From: an uncultured Flavobacteriaceae bacterium
GTDB lineage: Bacteria > Bacteroidota > Bacteroidia > Flavobacteriales > Flavobacteriaceae
Direction of reading: 5' to 3'
DNA: 64,000 bases
NCBI GenBank assembly: GCA_947501845.1
Contig: CANMXP010000018.1
Coordinates: 33,186 to 97,185, forward strand
Both the position numbers and the translations under genes were made by a program. Of this stretch, positions 28,415 to 37,540 are shown piece after piece. Position 1 is the first letter of the stretch, and each line of letters opens with the position of its first letter. The notes under the pieces are model-generated. The model worked only from the letters and a program-made list of their open reading frames with translations, ran no database searches and was not told where the DNA came from.

Positions 28415-30649
28415 TTATCCTTTAATCTTTGTTTTATTTATTTCGTTTTCTTTTTGCTTTTCAATTTTATCACCAAGTTTATCATTGATAAAATTTGTCA
28501 TTTTTTTATACAAATGCAGTCTTGTATTTCCTCCATAAATGCTATGATTCTTATCTGGGTAAACTGCCCAATCGAATTGTTTATCTGCCTGAATTAAGGC
28601 TTCTGCCAATCGCATCGTATTTTGTAAATGTACATTATCATCACCTGAACCGTGCACCAATAAAAAATCGCCTTTTAATTTACCCACATGATTTATAGGC
28701 GAATTATCGTCATATCCACTAGCATTTTCCTGAGGTGTCATCATATAGCGCTCTGTATATATTGTATCATAAAAACGCCAACTACTTACAGGTGCCACAG
28801 CTATAGCCATTTTAAATACATTATGGCCTTTAAACAAGCAATTACTGCTCATAAAACCACCATAGCTCCATCCCCAAATGCCTATTCTAGATGCATCAAT
28901 ATAGGGGCGTTCACCTAATTGTTTTGCTGCAGCTATTTGATCTTCTACTTCGTACTTCCCCAATTCGTTTTGAGTTACTTTTTTAAACGCAGCACCTTTT
29001 AAACCAGTCCCACGACCATCAACACATACAACAATATATCCCTGTTGCGCTAAATGCTGATACCAGTAATCGTTTGCACTGTTCCAACTATTAGAAACAG
29101 ATTGAGAACCTGGTCCAGAATATTGAGTCATAAATAATGGATACTGTTTTGATGCATCAAAATCGGCTGGTTTTATCATCCACATATTGAGATCATTTCC
29201 ATTTATATGAATGGTACTAAATACTTTCTTTGATGTTTTATAGTCTGAAAGTTTTTGCGATAAGACATCATTATCTTTTATACTTTTAATTAAATTTCCT
29301 GAAGTTGCACTATTTAAAGTATATTCTGGTGGCGTAGAAGCACTTGAAAAAGTATTAATGAAGTAAGAGAAGTCGGCACTAAAAGAAGCTTTATTGGTGC
29401 CCTCGCTTTTTGTTAATCTTGTTTTATTACGCCCATTTAATTTAATGGAATATACATCTCTATTTATGGAACCATTTTCAACCGATTGATAAAAAATCTT
29501 ATTGGTTTTCTCGTCATATCCATAGTAGTTAGTGACTTCCCAATTTCCTTTAGTTATTTGATTAATAAGTTTGCCACTTTTATCATAATGGTATATATGA
29601 TTGAACCCATCTTTTTCACTAGTCCAGATAAAACTGTTATCTTTTAAAAAGGTCAGGTTATCCGTGACATCAATATAAGCCGTATCTTTTTCTGCTAAAA
29701 CTAAATTTACGGTATTATCCTCAGCGTTTATCATCCATAAGTCCAATTCATTTTGGTGCCTATTCATATAATGTGCGCTTAATATATCTGAATCGTTAGT
29801 CCATTTAATACGCGGAATATAAAAATCGTTATACATTTTACCTACCTTAACCTCTTTTGTTTCCTTTGTACTTAGATTATGAATGTGCAATGAGACTATT
29901 GAATTCGCTTCCCCCGCTTTTGGATACTTAAATACTTGCTGTGTTTGGTAAAGACTTTCACCGTAAACATCCATTGAGAATTCTGGCACCTTAGTTTCAT
30001 CAAAGCGTATAAAAGCTATTTTATCACTTGTAGCATTCCACTCGAAAGCACGTACAAAAGCAAACTCTTCTTCATAAACCCAGTCTGTTATTCCATTAAT
30101 TATAGTATTCTTTTTTCCATCGAAAGTTATTTGGGTTGTCTCTCCTAACAACAAATCTTTTACATACAAATTATTATCCTTAGCAAAAGCAACTTTATTT
30201 CCATCTGGTGAAAAGGTTGGTTCTTGAATTTTATCTTCATCAATTAGAGTCAAAGATTCGTCATTAACATTATAAACATAATAATTCCCTAAGGTAGAAC
30301 GACGAAAAATGGACGCTTCATTGGTCGCTAAAATCACTTTATTTTCATCTTCACTAAAAACATAATCGGTAAAATATGCTATATCTTCCAGTGATTTCGA
30401 ATTCACTAAGGTATTAACCTTTTTCAAAGTTTTATAATCATAAATATCTATAGCTGTTGTTCGAGAGTATCTATCAAAATTTAAAACAGAATATTGTTGT
30501 CCATTTCCCATAGAATGTAAGGCATCCATTCTTTCTGTTCTAAAAGCTCCATCCCAAATGGATTTTAGGGTAATTTCTTTTGTCTGAGCTGGTATAAAAA
30601 TTGTTGTAAAAAAACAAATGCAGAAAGACAATTTTAGGTATTTCATCAA
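28415..30649 (-). CDS. Dipeptidyl peptidase IV-type prolyl peptidase (S9B)
   Basis: 744-residue exported serine peptidase: signal peptide (about residues 1-22), an eight-bladed DPPIV N-terminal propeller and a C-terminal alpha/beta hydrolase domain. The triad is complete: Ser ~594 in GWSYGGF, Asp ~670 in GSGDDNVH and His ~701 in DKNHSIYG. The double-Glu motif of DPP4 is seen as EEEFAF in the propeller, which fixes the free N-terminus of substrates. It removes X-Pro or X-Ala dipeptides from peptides in the periplasm. Two POT transporters follow in the same direction. Confidence 0.93.
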   Translation of the reverse strand: MMKYLKLSFCICFFTTIFIPAQTKEITLKSIWDGAFRTERMDALHSMGNGQQYSVLNFDRYSRTTAIDIYDYKTLKKVNTLVNSKSLEDIAYFTDYVFSEDENKVILATNEASIFRRSTLGNYYVYNVNDESLTLIDEDKIQEPTFSPDGNKVAFAKDNNLYVKDLLLGETTQITFDGKKNTIINGITDWVYEEEFAFVRAFEWNATSDKIAFIRFDETKVPEFSMDVYGESLYQTQQVFKYPKAGEANSIVSLHIHNLSTKETKEVKVGKMYNDFYIPRIKWTNDSDILSAHYMNRHQNELDLWMINAEDNTVNLVLAEKDTAYIDVTDNLTFLKDNSFIWTSEKDGFNHIYHYDKSGKLINQITKGNWEVTNYYGYDEKTNKIFYQSVENGSINRDVYSIKLNGRNKTRLTKSEGTNKASFSADFSYFINTFSSASTPPEYTLNSATSGNLIKSIKDNDVLSQKLSDYKTSKKVFSTIHINGNDLNMWMIKPADFDASKQYPLFMTQYSGPGSQSVSNSWNSANDYWYQHLAQQGYIVVCVDGRGTGLKGAAFKKVTQNELGKYEVEDQIAAAKQLGERPYIDASRIGIWGWSYGGFMSSNCLFKGHNVFKMAIAVAPVSSWRFYDTIYTERYMMTPQENASGYDDNSPINHVGKLKGDFLLVHGSGDDNVHLQNTMRLAEALIQADKQFDWAVYPDKNHSIYGGNTRLHLYKKMTNFINDKLGDKIEKQKENEINKTKIKG

Positions 30650-30770
30650 AAAAAGTATTTATTTCACAAAATGATGTCAAGTTTACTAAAAATTCTGTAA
30701 AAAACCGCCATTATTAACACTTAAATGACCTTGTGCAAATCAAGGCATTCAATATTCATATCAAGAGTAG

Positions 30771-30778
30771 TATCTTTG
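30771..30778 (+). promoter_or_regulatory. -7 promoter element of the HMG-CoA reductase operon
   Basis: TATCTTTG fits the TAnnTTTG consensus exactly and lies 19 nt before the ATG; a -33 TTG at correct spacing is not evident. Confidence 0.5.
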
Positions 30779-30797
30779 TATTGTAAATTAACATTTT

Positions 30798-32120
30798 ATG
30801 AGTAAATCTATTGCTGGTTTTTCCAAGCTATCTAAATCTAAAAAAATTGATTGGATTGTTGAAACTTATTTCTCTAATACAGAAGATGCTAAACGTATTT
30901 TAAAACAATATTGGAATACCGACGAAAAACTACAACAGCTTCATGACGAATTTATTGAAAACACTATAACCAACTATTATTTACCACTTGGGGTAGCTCC
31001 TAACTTTTTAATAAACGACACCTTGTATACCATACCTATGGCTATTGAGGAAAGTTCGGTAGTAGCTGCTGCCAGTAAAGCAGCAAAATTTTGGTTAGCT
31101 CGTGGTGGATTTAAAACACGTATTATTTCTACAACTAAAATTGGTCAGGTTCACTTTATTTATAAAGGTGATTTTGAAAAATTAAAACATTTTTTTGCTA
31201 GCGTAAAACCAAAACTTATAAAGGATTCTAAAGCAATTACCACAAACATGGAAAAACGTGGTGGTGGCATTGTCGATATTGAGTTACGTGATAAAACAAA
31301 CGATATGGACAATTACTACCAACTCCATGCGTCTTTTGAAACGCTTGACGCTATGGGGGCCAACTTTATAAATTCTTGCTTAGAACAGTTTGCCAAGACT
31401 TTTAAAAATGAAGCCTTAATATTTGATGCGTTTTCTTCTGAAGAGAAACAAATAGACATTGTTATGAGTATTTTATCTAACTATGTCCCCGATTGTTTAG
31501 TACGTGCCGAGGTAAATTGTAAAGTGGAAGATTTAAGCGAAAATAACTCGGTATCTGGGGAAGCTTTTGCTAATAAATTTATTCAGGCTGTTAATATTGC
31601 CGAAGTAGAACCTTATCGTGCTGTTACGCATAATAAAGGTATTATGAATGGTATTGATGCCGTTGTTTTGGCAACAGGAAACGATTTTAGAGCCGTTGAA
31701 GCTGGGGTACATGCCTATGCATCAAGACATGGAAAATATAGCAGTTTAACCCATGCTAAAATTGAAAATGGCTTATTTACTTTTTGGATGGAGATTCCTT
31801 TAGCTTTAGGAACTGTTGGCGGACTTACAGGCTTACATCCCTTAGTAAAATTAGCTTTAGAACTGTTGCACAAACCATCTGCCAAAGAGCTTATGCAAAT
31901 TGTAGCTGTAGCTGGTTTAGCTCAAAATTTTGCAGCACTTCGTTCACTGACCACTACGGGTATTCAACAAGGCCATATGAAAATGCATTTAATGAATATC
32001 CTTAATCAGTTTGAAGCCAGTAATGAAGAAAAGCAGACCATCACTGAGCATTTTAAGACAAATGCCGTAACGCATAGTGCGGTTGTTGAAGCTATTAATA
32101 AGTTAAGAGCAAAAAGCTAA
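30798..32120 (+). CDS. Hydroxymethylglutaryl-CoA reductase, class II type
   Basis: 440-residue soluble enzyme of the class II group, first described as degradative in Pseudomonas but used for mevalonate synthesis in several bacteria. Catalytic landmarks: EESSVVAAASKAAKFW (Glu), THNKGIMNG (Lys), TGNDFRAVEAG (Asp), and near the C-terminus GIQQGHMKMHL (His). It makes mevalonate from HMG-CoA. Because a GHMP kinase starts at the next base after its stop, the biosynthetic direction is likely: Flavobacteriia often rely on the mevalonate pathway for isoprenoids. Confidence 0.93.
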   Translation: MSKSIAGFSKLSKSKKIDWIVETYFSNTEDAKRILKQYWNTDEKLQQLHDEFIENTITNYYLPLGVAPNFLINDTLYTIPMAIEESSVVAAASKAAKFWLARGGFKTRIISTTKIGQVHFIYKGDFEKLKHFFASVKPKLIKDSKAITTNMEKRGGGIVDIELRDKTNDMDNYYQLHASFETLDAMGANFINSCLEQFAKTFKNEALIFDAFSSEEKQIDIVMSILSNYVPDCLVRAEVNCKVEDLSENNSVSGEAFANKFIQAVNIAEVEPYRAVTHNKGIMNGIDAVVLATGNDFRAVEAGVHAYASRHGKYSSLTHAKIENGLFTFWMEIPLALGTVGGLTGLHPLVKLALELLHKPSAKELMQIVAVAGLAQNFAALRSLTTTGIQQGHMKMHLMNILNQFEASNEEKQTITEHFKTNAVTHSAVVEAINKLRAKS

Positions 32121-33032
32121 ATGAAGTCTTTTTATAGTAACGGAAAACTTTTACTCACAGGAGAATATGCTGTACTCGATGGCGCCCTATCATTAGCTGT
32201 TCCTACCATATATGGGCAGTCTTTAGATATTGAAGCCATTACTGAATCTAAACTTATTTGGAAAAGTTTAGACAAACATGAAAATATTTGGTTTGAAACA
32301 ACTTTTAACATCACAGACAATGAGGTTTTGAGCTCTGATCGAAATGACAATGCTATTTCGGAAAGGCTTATTCAAATCTTAAATACAGCAAAACAGCTTA
32401 ATCCAGACTTTTTAAATTCCAAAAACGGTTTTAAAGCCATTACTAAATTAGATTTCCCTAGAAATTGGGGATTGGGAACCTCTTCTACATTAATAAATAA
32501 TATAGCGCAATGGGCAAATATTGATGCTTATAAATTGTTAGAAGCAACTTTTGGAGGCAGTGGTTATGATATTGCATGTGCGCAACATGATACTTCTATT
32601 ACTTATCAATTAGAAAATGGCAACCCATTGGCCAAATTAGTAGACTTTCACCCTTCTTTTAAAGACTGTCTATATTTCGTTTACTTAAATAAGAAGCAAA
32701 ACAGTCGGGATGGTATTAAGCATTATAATGCTCATAAAGGGAATTTACACACTATTATTAAGGATATAAATACAATCACTACTCAAATAATAGCCTCCAA
32801 CTCTTTAAAGGGTTTTGAATTGTTAATAACGCAACATGAAGAAATCATTTCTAAATTAACTAAGCAGCATACGATTAAAGCACTTTTATTTAATGATTTT
32901 AAAGGTAGTATGAAAAGTTTAGGTGCTTGGGGAGGTGATTTTATTTTAGTCGCTTCTCAAGAAAATCCAACTCCTTATTTCAACCAAAAAGGGTTTGAAA
33001 CGGTAATTCCGTATGCAGATATGGTATTATAA
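32121..33032 (+). CDS. GHMP kinase of the GYDIA family, probable mevalonate-pathway kinase
   Basis: 303 residues. It begins SNGKLLLTGEYAVLDGA, the substrate-side motif of mevalonate/phosphomevalonate kinases, continues with the ATP-loop FPRNWGLGTSSTL (about 114-126), and contains the name-giving GSGYDIA (about 147-153). The C-terminal LGAWGGDFILVASQEN corresponds to motif 3. The GYDIA group is found mainly in Bacteroidota next to HMG-CoA reductase, as here, with zero bases between the genes. Which phosphorylation step it carries out is not certain. Confidence 0.85.
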   Translation: MKSFYSNGKLLLTGEYAVLDGALSLAVPTIYGQSLDIEAITESKLIWKSLDKHENIWFETTFNITDNEVLSSDRNDNAISERLIQILNTAKQLNPDFLNSKNGFKAITKLDFPRNWGLGTSSTLINNIAQWANIDAYKLLEATFGGSGYDIACAQHDTSITYQLENGNPLAKLVDFHPSFKDCLYFVYLNKKQNSRDGIKHYNAHKGNLHTIIKDINTITTQIIASNSLKGFELLITQHEEIISKLTKQHTIKALLFNDFKGSMKSLGAWGGDFILVASQENPTPYFNQKGFETVIPYADMVL

Positions 33033-33039
33033 AACAAAA

Positions 33040-33066
33040 AAGGCCTCGTAAAACGAGACCTTTTAA
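33040..33066. terminator. Bidirectional terminator between convergent operons
   Basis: AAGGCCTCGT (33040-33049) pairs with ACGAGACCTT (33053-33062) with one C.A mismatch on the plus transcript (a G.U pair on the minus transcript), loop of 3 nt. A run on the left and T run on the right allow termination both ways, for the GHMP kinase and for the PpiD-like gene. Confidence 0.85.
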
Positions 33067-33085
33067 TTTTATTTCTTAGTTCCTA

Positions 33086-35209
33086 TTACTGAACTTGTGT
33101 TTTAACTCTGTTATCTTCAATCTCTGCAGCTGCTTTTAAAGCGTTGTAGAGCTTAGAGTTCACCACATTTATTTTTTGTTGCTCTACTCTATTTGCTGCG
33201 GCTTGGTAATTATCCAGTTTTACTGCTGGTGTTGCTTTAGTCACCTGAACCATATAAACACCATTTTCACCATCAATTAATTTTGAAGTTTCTCCTTCTT
33301 TTAATCCAAAGGCAGCCCCTACCACTATTGGCTCTCTTCCTGCTCCAGAAATAGTTGGACTCTTCATATTTATTGCCGAAGCAGATCTTACGGTTGTATT
33401 TTCTGCAGCAGCTAAATCTTCAAGTGTCTTGGCAGACACTCTATCTCTAATCATTTTAGCTTTCTTCTCTTTTCTAACACGAGGCAACACTTTTGCTGTA
33501 GCATCTTCAACAGACATTATCCCTGCTTTATGCTGTGCTACTAACTGCGCAATAACATAACCATTAGGAATATTAAAACGTTTAACAGCCCCAACTTCTG
33601 CATCTTCTTCGAAAGCCCAACGTACTATTGGTCTTTGATTTCCAACACCTGGTATATTTTCATCTAAAATTTTAATACCATTTACTGGTCGTATGGTATA
33701 ACTTCCTTCTTTAGCCAAAGCTTCAAAATCGCCTTCTCCTGCTTTAATTTCAAAGTTAGAAGCATCTCTAAACACTTTTGCTGTTGTAGCTTCAGATGGT
33801 TCAATCTCTCTAGCTATAGTACCTATTTGTACTGCTTTTACTTTATCTTTTTGCCCTTCAATCTCTATAACGTGGAATCCGAAAACTGTTTTCACAACAC
33901 CTAAATCTCCTGTTTTCCCTTCAAATTCAAAATCGTTAAATTCTGGAACCATAGTATTGTAAGGATGCCAATCGTAACGACCTTCTTTTTCTACGCTTCC
34001 TTTATCTGAAGAAAACTCTTTTACTAATTCTGGAAATTTAGAACGGTCAGATTTAATAACCGCTAATAAACTATCTGCAGTCACTTTCGCTTCTGCTTCT
34101 GTTTGTGTCACTTCTGGAGTAGCACTTCGAGATCCTGTAAAAGGAATTAAAATGTGTCTTACTTTTACTGAATCTGGAATTTGTTTAACAGCAACAACCT
34201 TAGAAAGTTTAAAATAGCCATTATCTTTATATGGGCCATAAACACCACCTTCATCAAGATTATATAGGGTATCTGCAACTGCTGTTGGTAAACCTGATTT
34301 AAATACAAAACGATTATCGAATTTAATATCTGAGTTTACGTTAATATAATCTTCGTTATTCTTAACTTTAGAAAAAGCAACAATGGTATCTTTTCTTCCT
34401 GTTTCATCAACAAATCGACCATTTAGAAAAACATTAAGATTTGCTTTAATAGCGTTTTCATCTTCAACAGATGCGACTTCGTTAAACTGTACAAATTTGA
34501 TATCTCTAGAAGCTTCAACTTCGTATTCTTTCTTATTTTTATTGATATAGTCTGAAATCTCAGATTTAGAAACCTCTACCAAACTGTCTTGAATCGATGC
34601 ATAAGATACTTGAACAAATTTGATATCTACTTTATTTCCTTCTAATTTATGCTCTAATTCACCTTCAGCCAAAGTTCCCGTTAAACCCGCTTTAACCAAG
34701 TTAAAATAATTTTGCTGTAAACCATTTGCTGCTACAGATTTTTCATAATTAACCCAGCTAGCATAGCCTTGCTTTGAAGTTTCTTTTAAATTAGCAATGT
34801 ACTCGTTCAATTTATTCTCATCAAAAAGTCCTGCTTCATTTAAAAACTCTGGACTTGTAGCCAACGATGTTTTTAACAAATCTCTCATTTGATCTTTTTC
34901 AACAGAGATTCCTAATTCATCATATTGCGTTTGCATGACGGCTTGTCTAACTTCTTGTTCCCACACTCTATTCATGACCTGAGTATTCGTTGCATTAGGA
35001 CCTGCTTGTCTTTGTGCCACTTCTACTTTCTGCAAGAAGTCTTCGCGTGTAATATCTTTACCATTTATAGTAGCAACTATATTTTGTGATTTTGAAGTAA
35101 GCGCATCACTGTTTTTAAATAAATCTGCTAATACAAAAGAAAATAACGCCATTGCTATTATTAATATTAAAAATAGTGAACGTTGCCTAATCTTATTTAA
35201 AACTGCCAT
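33086..35209 (-). CDS. PpiD/SurA-like periplasmic peptidyl-prolyl isomerase
   Basis: 707 residues with an N-terminal membrane anchor (IRQRSLFLILIIAMALFSFVL, about residues 7-27), a SurA_N-like chaperone region (about 30-240), a clear parvulin domain starting KVRHILIPFTGS near residue 346 and ending VFGFHVIEI, and a second weaker parvulin-like part at the C-terminus (GLKEGETSKLIDGENGVYMVQV). It should help fold outer-membrane proteins, which fits the envelope genes upstream in the same direction. Start ATG is well supported by the anchor. Confidence 0.9.
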   Translation of the reverse strand: MAVLNKIRQRSLFLILIIAMALFSFVLADLFKNSDALTSKSQNIVATINGKDITREDFLQKVEVAQRQAGPNATNTQVMNRVWEQEVRQAVMQTQYDELGISVEKDQMRDLLKTSLATSPEFLNEAGLFDENKLNEYIANLKETSKQGYASWVNYEKSVAANGLQQNYFNLVKAGLTGTLAEGELEHKLEGNKVDIKFVQVSYASIQDSLVEVSKSEISDYINKNKKEYEVEASRDIKFVQFNEVASVEDENAIKANLNVFLNGRFVDETGRKDTIVAFSKVKNNEDYINVNSDIKFDNRFVFKSGLPTAVADTLYNLDEGGVYGPYKDNGYFKLSKVVAVKQIPDSVKVRHILIPFTGSRSATPEVTQTEAEAKVTADSLLAVIKSDRSKFPELVKEFSSDKGSVEKEGRYDWHPYNTMVPEFNDFEFEGKTGDLGVVKTVFGFHVIEIEGQKDKVKAVQIGTIAREIEPSEATTAKVFRDASNFEIKAGEGDFEALAKEGSYTIRPVNGIKILDENIPGVGNQRPIVRWAFEEDAEVGAVKRFNIPNGYVIAQLVAQHKAGIMSVEDATAKVLPRVRKEKKAKMIRDRVSAKTLEDLAAAENTTVRSASAINMKSPTISGAGREPIVVGAAFGLKEGETSKLIDGENGVYMVQVTKATPAVKLDNYQAAANRVEQQKINVVNSKLYNALKAAAEIEDNRVKTQVQ

Positions 35210-35433
35210 TTGTAAATTTAAATTTTTAAAATCCTTTCTCAGGATTTAACTTGTTAAGTTGGTTGTCAATTTAACGATAATTGACAAAATATCGTGCGCG
35301 AAAATACCATTTTCTATTTAATAATAAAAGCAGAAAGGCGCATTAATTATATTAAACTTCTAGATTTCTGTTTTAAGTGCAATGCTAAAATAAACGGAAC
35401 TCCAGTTGAAAGCTTTGAAGCCTTCTTCCTTAA

Positions 35434-36723
35434 TCAATCTTGCTCTAAACATTTAAGTTCCACCATATCAATTTTCGTGTTTGATACTTCTAAAATTGTA
35501 AACTGAAATGCGTCGATTTTCACAATATCATCTTGAGCAGGGATTTCCTCTGTATGATTCACAATAAGCCCTCCTAGCGTTTCGTAATTTTCACTTTCTG
35601 GCAGGCTTGTCTTATACGTTTCATTAATATAATCGACCTCTAAACGTGCAGAGAACTTATAGGTAGCCGCGTCTACAACTTCTTCAATAAGATCTACAGT
35701 ATCGTGTTCATCTTCAATTTCACCAAACAATTCTTCTACAATATCTTCAACAGTCATGATGCCCGATGTACCCCCATATTCATCTAAAACGACTGCCATA
35801 CTTCTGCGTTTTTTCGTAAGCACACCCAATACGTCCTTTATCAAAACTGTTTCTGGCACAAATTCGACAGGTAACATCATAGACTTAATACTCTTAGGCT
35901 TTTTAAACAACTCAAAAGAGTGTACATAACCTAAAATATCATCCATAGTTTCTTTATAAACCAATACTTTGGTGCATCCACTGTCTGTAAACAGCTCGTT
36001 AAGCGATTTAATAGAATCGTTAATTTCTACAGCAATAATTTCGGTGCGGGGTACCATAACTTCTCTTGCTTTTACTTCCGAAAACTCAAGAGCATTTTGA
36101 AAAATCTGGATTTCTGTATCAACTTCTTCATGCGCTTCAACAGATTCCATCTGCTCGCTTATATAATTACCAAGTTCTACTTTTGTAAATGCTAATTGTA
36201 TTTGATCGCCTTTTGTTTTAAAAAAACGTTTAAGTACAAAATCTGATATCCAAATAACAAAATCCGATATAAAGGTAAACAGGACATAAAATGCATATGC
36301 GGGAATTGCTAGGATTTTAATTAACGTATTGGAATAGATTTGAAAGAATACCTTTGGTAAAAACTCTGCGGTTATTAAGATAATGAATGTAGATATTATA
36401 GTCTGCGACAATAGACTTAACTCTGTTAGCATGTAATTTAAAAAACTATAATGTGTTGGCATTATGGTTAAAAACCATTTTACCAACATTTCCCCCATAA
36501 AAAAACCATATATTACCAATGCTATATTATTACCTATTAGCATTGTTGCTATAAATTTTGAAGGCTTAGCAGTTAGTTTTCTTAAAACTTTGGCAAAGAT
36601 ACCTTGCTGCTTTTTTTCAATTTCAATATGAATTTTATTAGAAGACACATAAGCAATCTCCATACCCGAGAAAAAGGCCGAAAGTATTAATGATGCGATT
36701 ATTATAATAGCATAAACACTCAT
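35434..36723 (-). CDS. CNNM/CorC-type membrane protein with CBS pair
   Basis: 429 residues: an N-terminal DUF21 transmembrane domain with four helices (1-~175), a CBS-domain pair (about 210-335, including VMVPRTEIIAVE and VVLDEYGGTSGIMTVEDIVEELFGEI in pieces), and a C-terminal CorC_HlyC domain. The family is involved in Mg2+/Co2+ handling. In flavobacteria a member (GldE) takes part in gliding, but this gene cannot be told apart from general paralogues by sequence alone. It starts one base after the 64-residue membrane gene stops. Confidence 0.85.
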   Translation of the reverse strand: MSVYAIIIIASLILSAFFSGMEIAYVSSNKIHIEIEKKQQGIFAKVLRKLTAKPSKFIATMLIGNNIALVIYGFFMGEMLVKWFLTIMPTHYSFLNYMLTELSLLSQTIISTFIILITAEFLPKVFFQIYSNTLIKILAIPAYAFYVLFTFISDFVIWISDFVLKRFFKTKGDQIQLAFTKVELGNYISEQMESVEAHEEVDTEIQIFQNALEFSEVKAREVMVPRTEIIAVEINDSIKSLNELFTDSGCTKVLVYKETMDDILGYVHSFELFKKPKSIKSMMLPVEFVPETVLIKDVLGVLTKKRRSMAVVLDEYGGTSGIMTVEDIVEELFGEIEDEHDTVDLIEEVVDAATYKFSARLEVDYINETYKTSLPESENYETLGGLIVNHTEEIPAQDDIVKIDAFQFTILEVSNTKIDMVELKCLEQD

Positions 36724-36918
36724 TTAGTTTGAATTCCCCTTATTTTCAAACTTTTTGCTAAACTTTCTTCTAAAGAAAAACATAAAAATGGCTAAGGCAG
36801 CCAATAATATTGATGGGTAGGCAATTTCACTTGCGCTTACATACTTTGCTATGGCATCATATAAAAATAGGGCAGCAAAAACTAAATAGGCGTACTGAAA
36901 AATCTTAGAATATTTCAT
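36724..36918 (-). CDS. Small two-helix membrane protein
   Basis: 64 residues with two hydrophobic segments (about 8-22 and 35-50) and a basic tail (FRRKFSKKFENKGNSN). No known family recognised. Its stop is immediately followed by the ATG of the CNNM gene, and it sits 64 bp after lptC, so it is part of the envelope operon. Comparable small genes are conserved at this place in flavobacteria to my knowledge, but no role is known. Confidence 0.75.
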   Translation of the reverse strand: MKYSKIFQYAYLVFAALFLYDAIAKYVSASEIAYPSILLAALAIFMFFFRRKFSKKFENKGNSN

Positions 36919-36982
36919 AGATTATGAATCGTTAATTAAAACAAAGATAGTAAAATCGAAAAAGAAATCTGGAAAGATGTGG

Positions 36983-37540
36983 TTATTCGTCAAGTGAAAT
37001 AATACCTGTTACTTCAAGTACCTCAGCATTTGTAAATTTAGAATTAGAATCGAAACCATTCCCCTTAATAATATCTTGTTTTGTGGTGAAGGTAACGGGA
37101 ACATTTGTAAACAGCCATTCTCTTTTTTGGTCATAATACAACTGTTCTGTTTTTAATACATTGCCATCGTGTGTTGTAATAACTACATTATTTTGTAGGT
37201 CTATAAGATCGGTGTTATTATATACAATGGCATAATCTGAAACAATGGTGCTTTTTTTATTTTCCTCATCGAACACATATAGCGTGATACCTCCTGTAAA
37301 CTCATTAAAGGGAAAATCTCTATTAGAATAATCGAGCATTTTAGCACTTAAAAGGTTAGCTGTAACCCGACCTGAATCTGTATATTTTAAATTTATATTT
37401 TCTGCAATCCCAATAGGTTCATTTTCTGAAACACCAATTTTTTGAACCTGTTTAAAGTTGTCACTACATGAAAAAAACATAGTCACAGCAATAATTACTG
37501 TGACTATGTTTAATATATTATATATATAATTTTTGCTCAT
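36983..37540 (-). CDS. lptC: LptC, LPS-transport periplasmic protein (lipoprotein form)
   Basis: 185 residues starting MSKNYIYNILNIV. The signal sequence ends FFSCSDN with a lipobox Cys, then a beta-jellyroll of the OstA/LptC type (TGGITLYVFDEENKKSTIVSDYAIV in parts, DGNVLKTEQLYYDQKREWLFTN in parts). LptC takes lipopolysaccharide from LptB2FG and hands it to LptA. The open frame extends to 37606, but the extra residues lie inside the TPR gene and spoil the lipoprotein signal. The ATG at 37540 overlaps the TPR stop by one base (TAATG), typical coupling. Confidence 0.85.
   Translation of the reverse strand: MSKNYIYNILNIVTVIIAVTMFFSCSDNFKQVQKIGVSENEPIGIAENINLKYTDSGRVTANLLSAKMLDYSNRDFPFNEFTGGITLYVFDEENKKSTIVSDYAIVYNNTDLIDLQNNVVITTHDGNVLKTEQLYYDQKREWLFTNVPVTFTTKQDIIKGNGFDSNSKFTNAEVLEVTGIISLDE

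Noticed and set aside
35294..35506. Plus-strand open frame of 70 codons near the CNNM gene
   Set aside because: It overlaps the end of the CNNM gene in antisense and shows no homology or codon pattern of its own.
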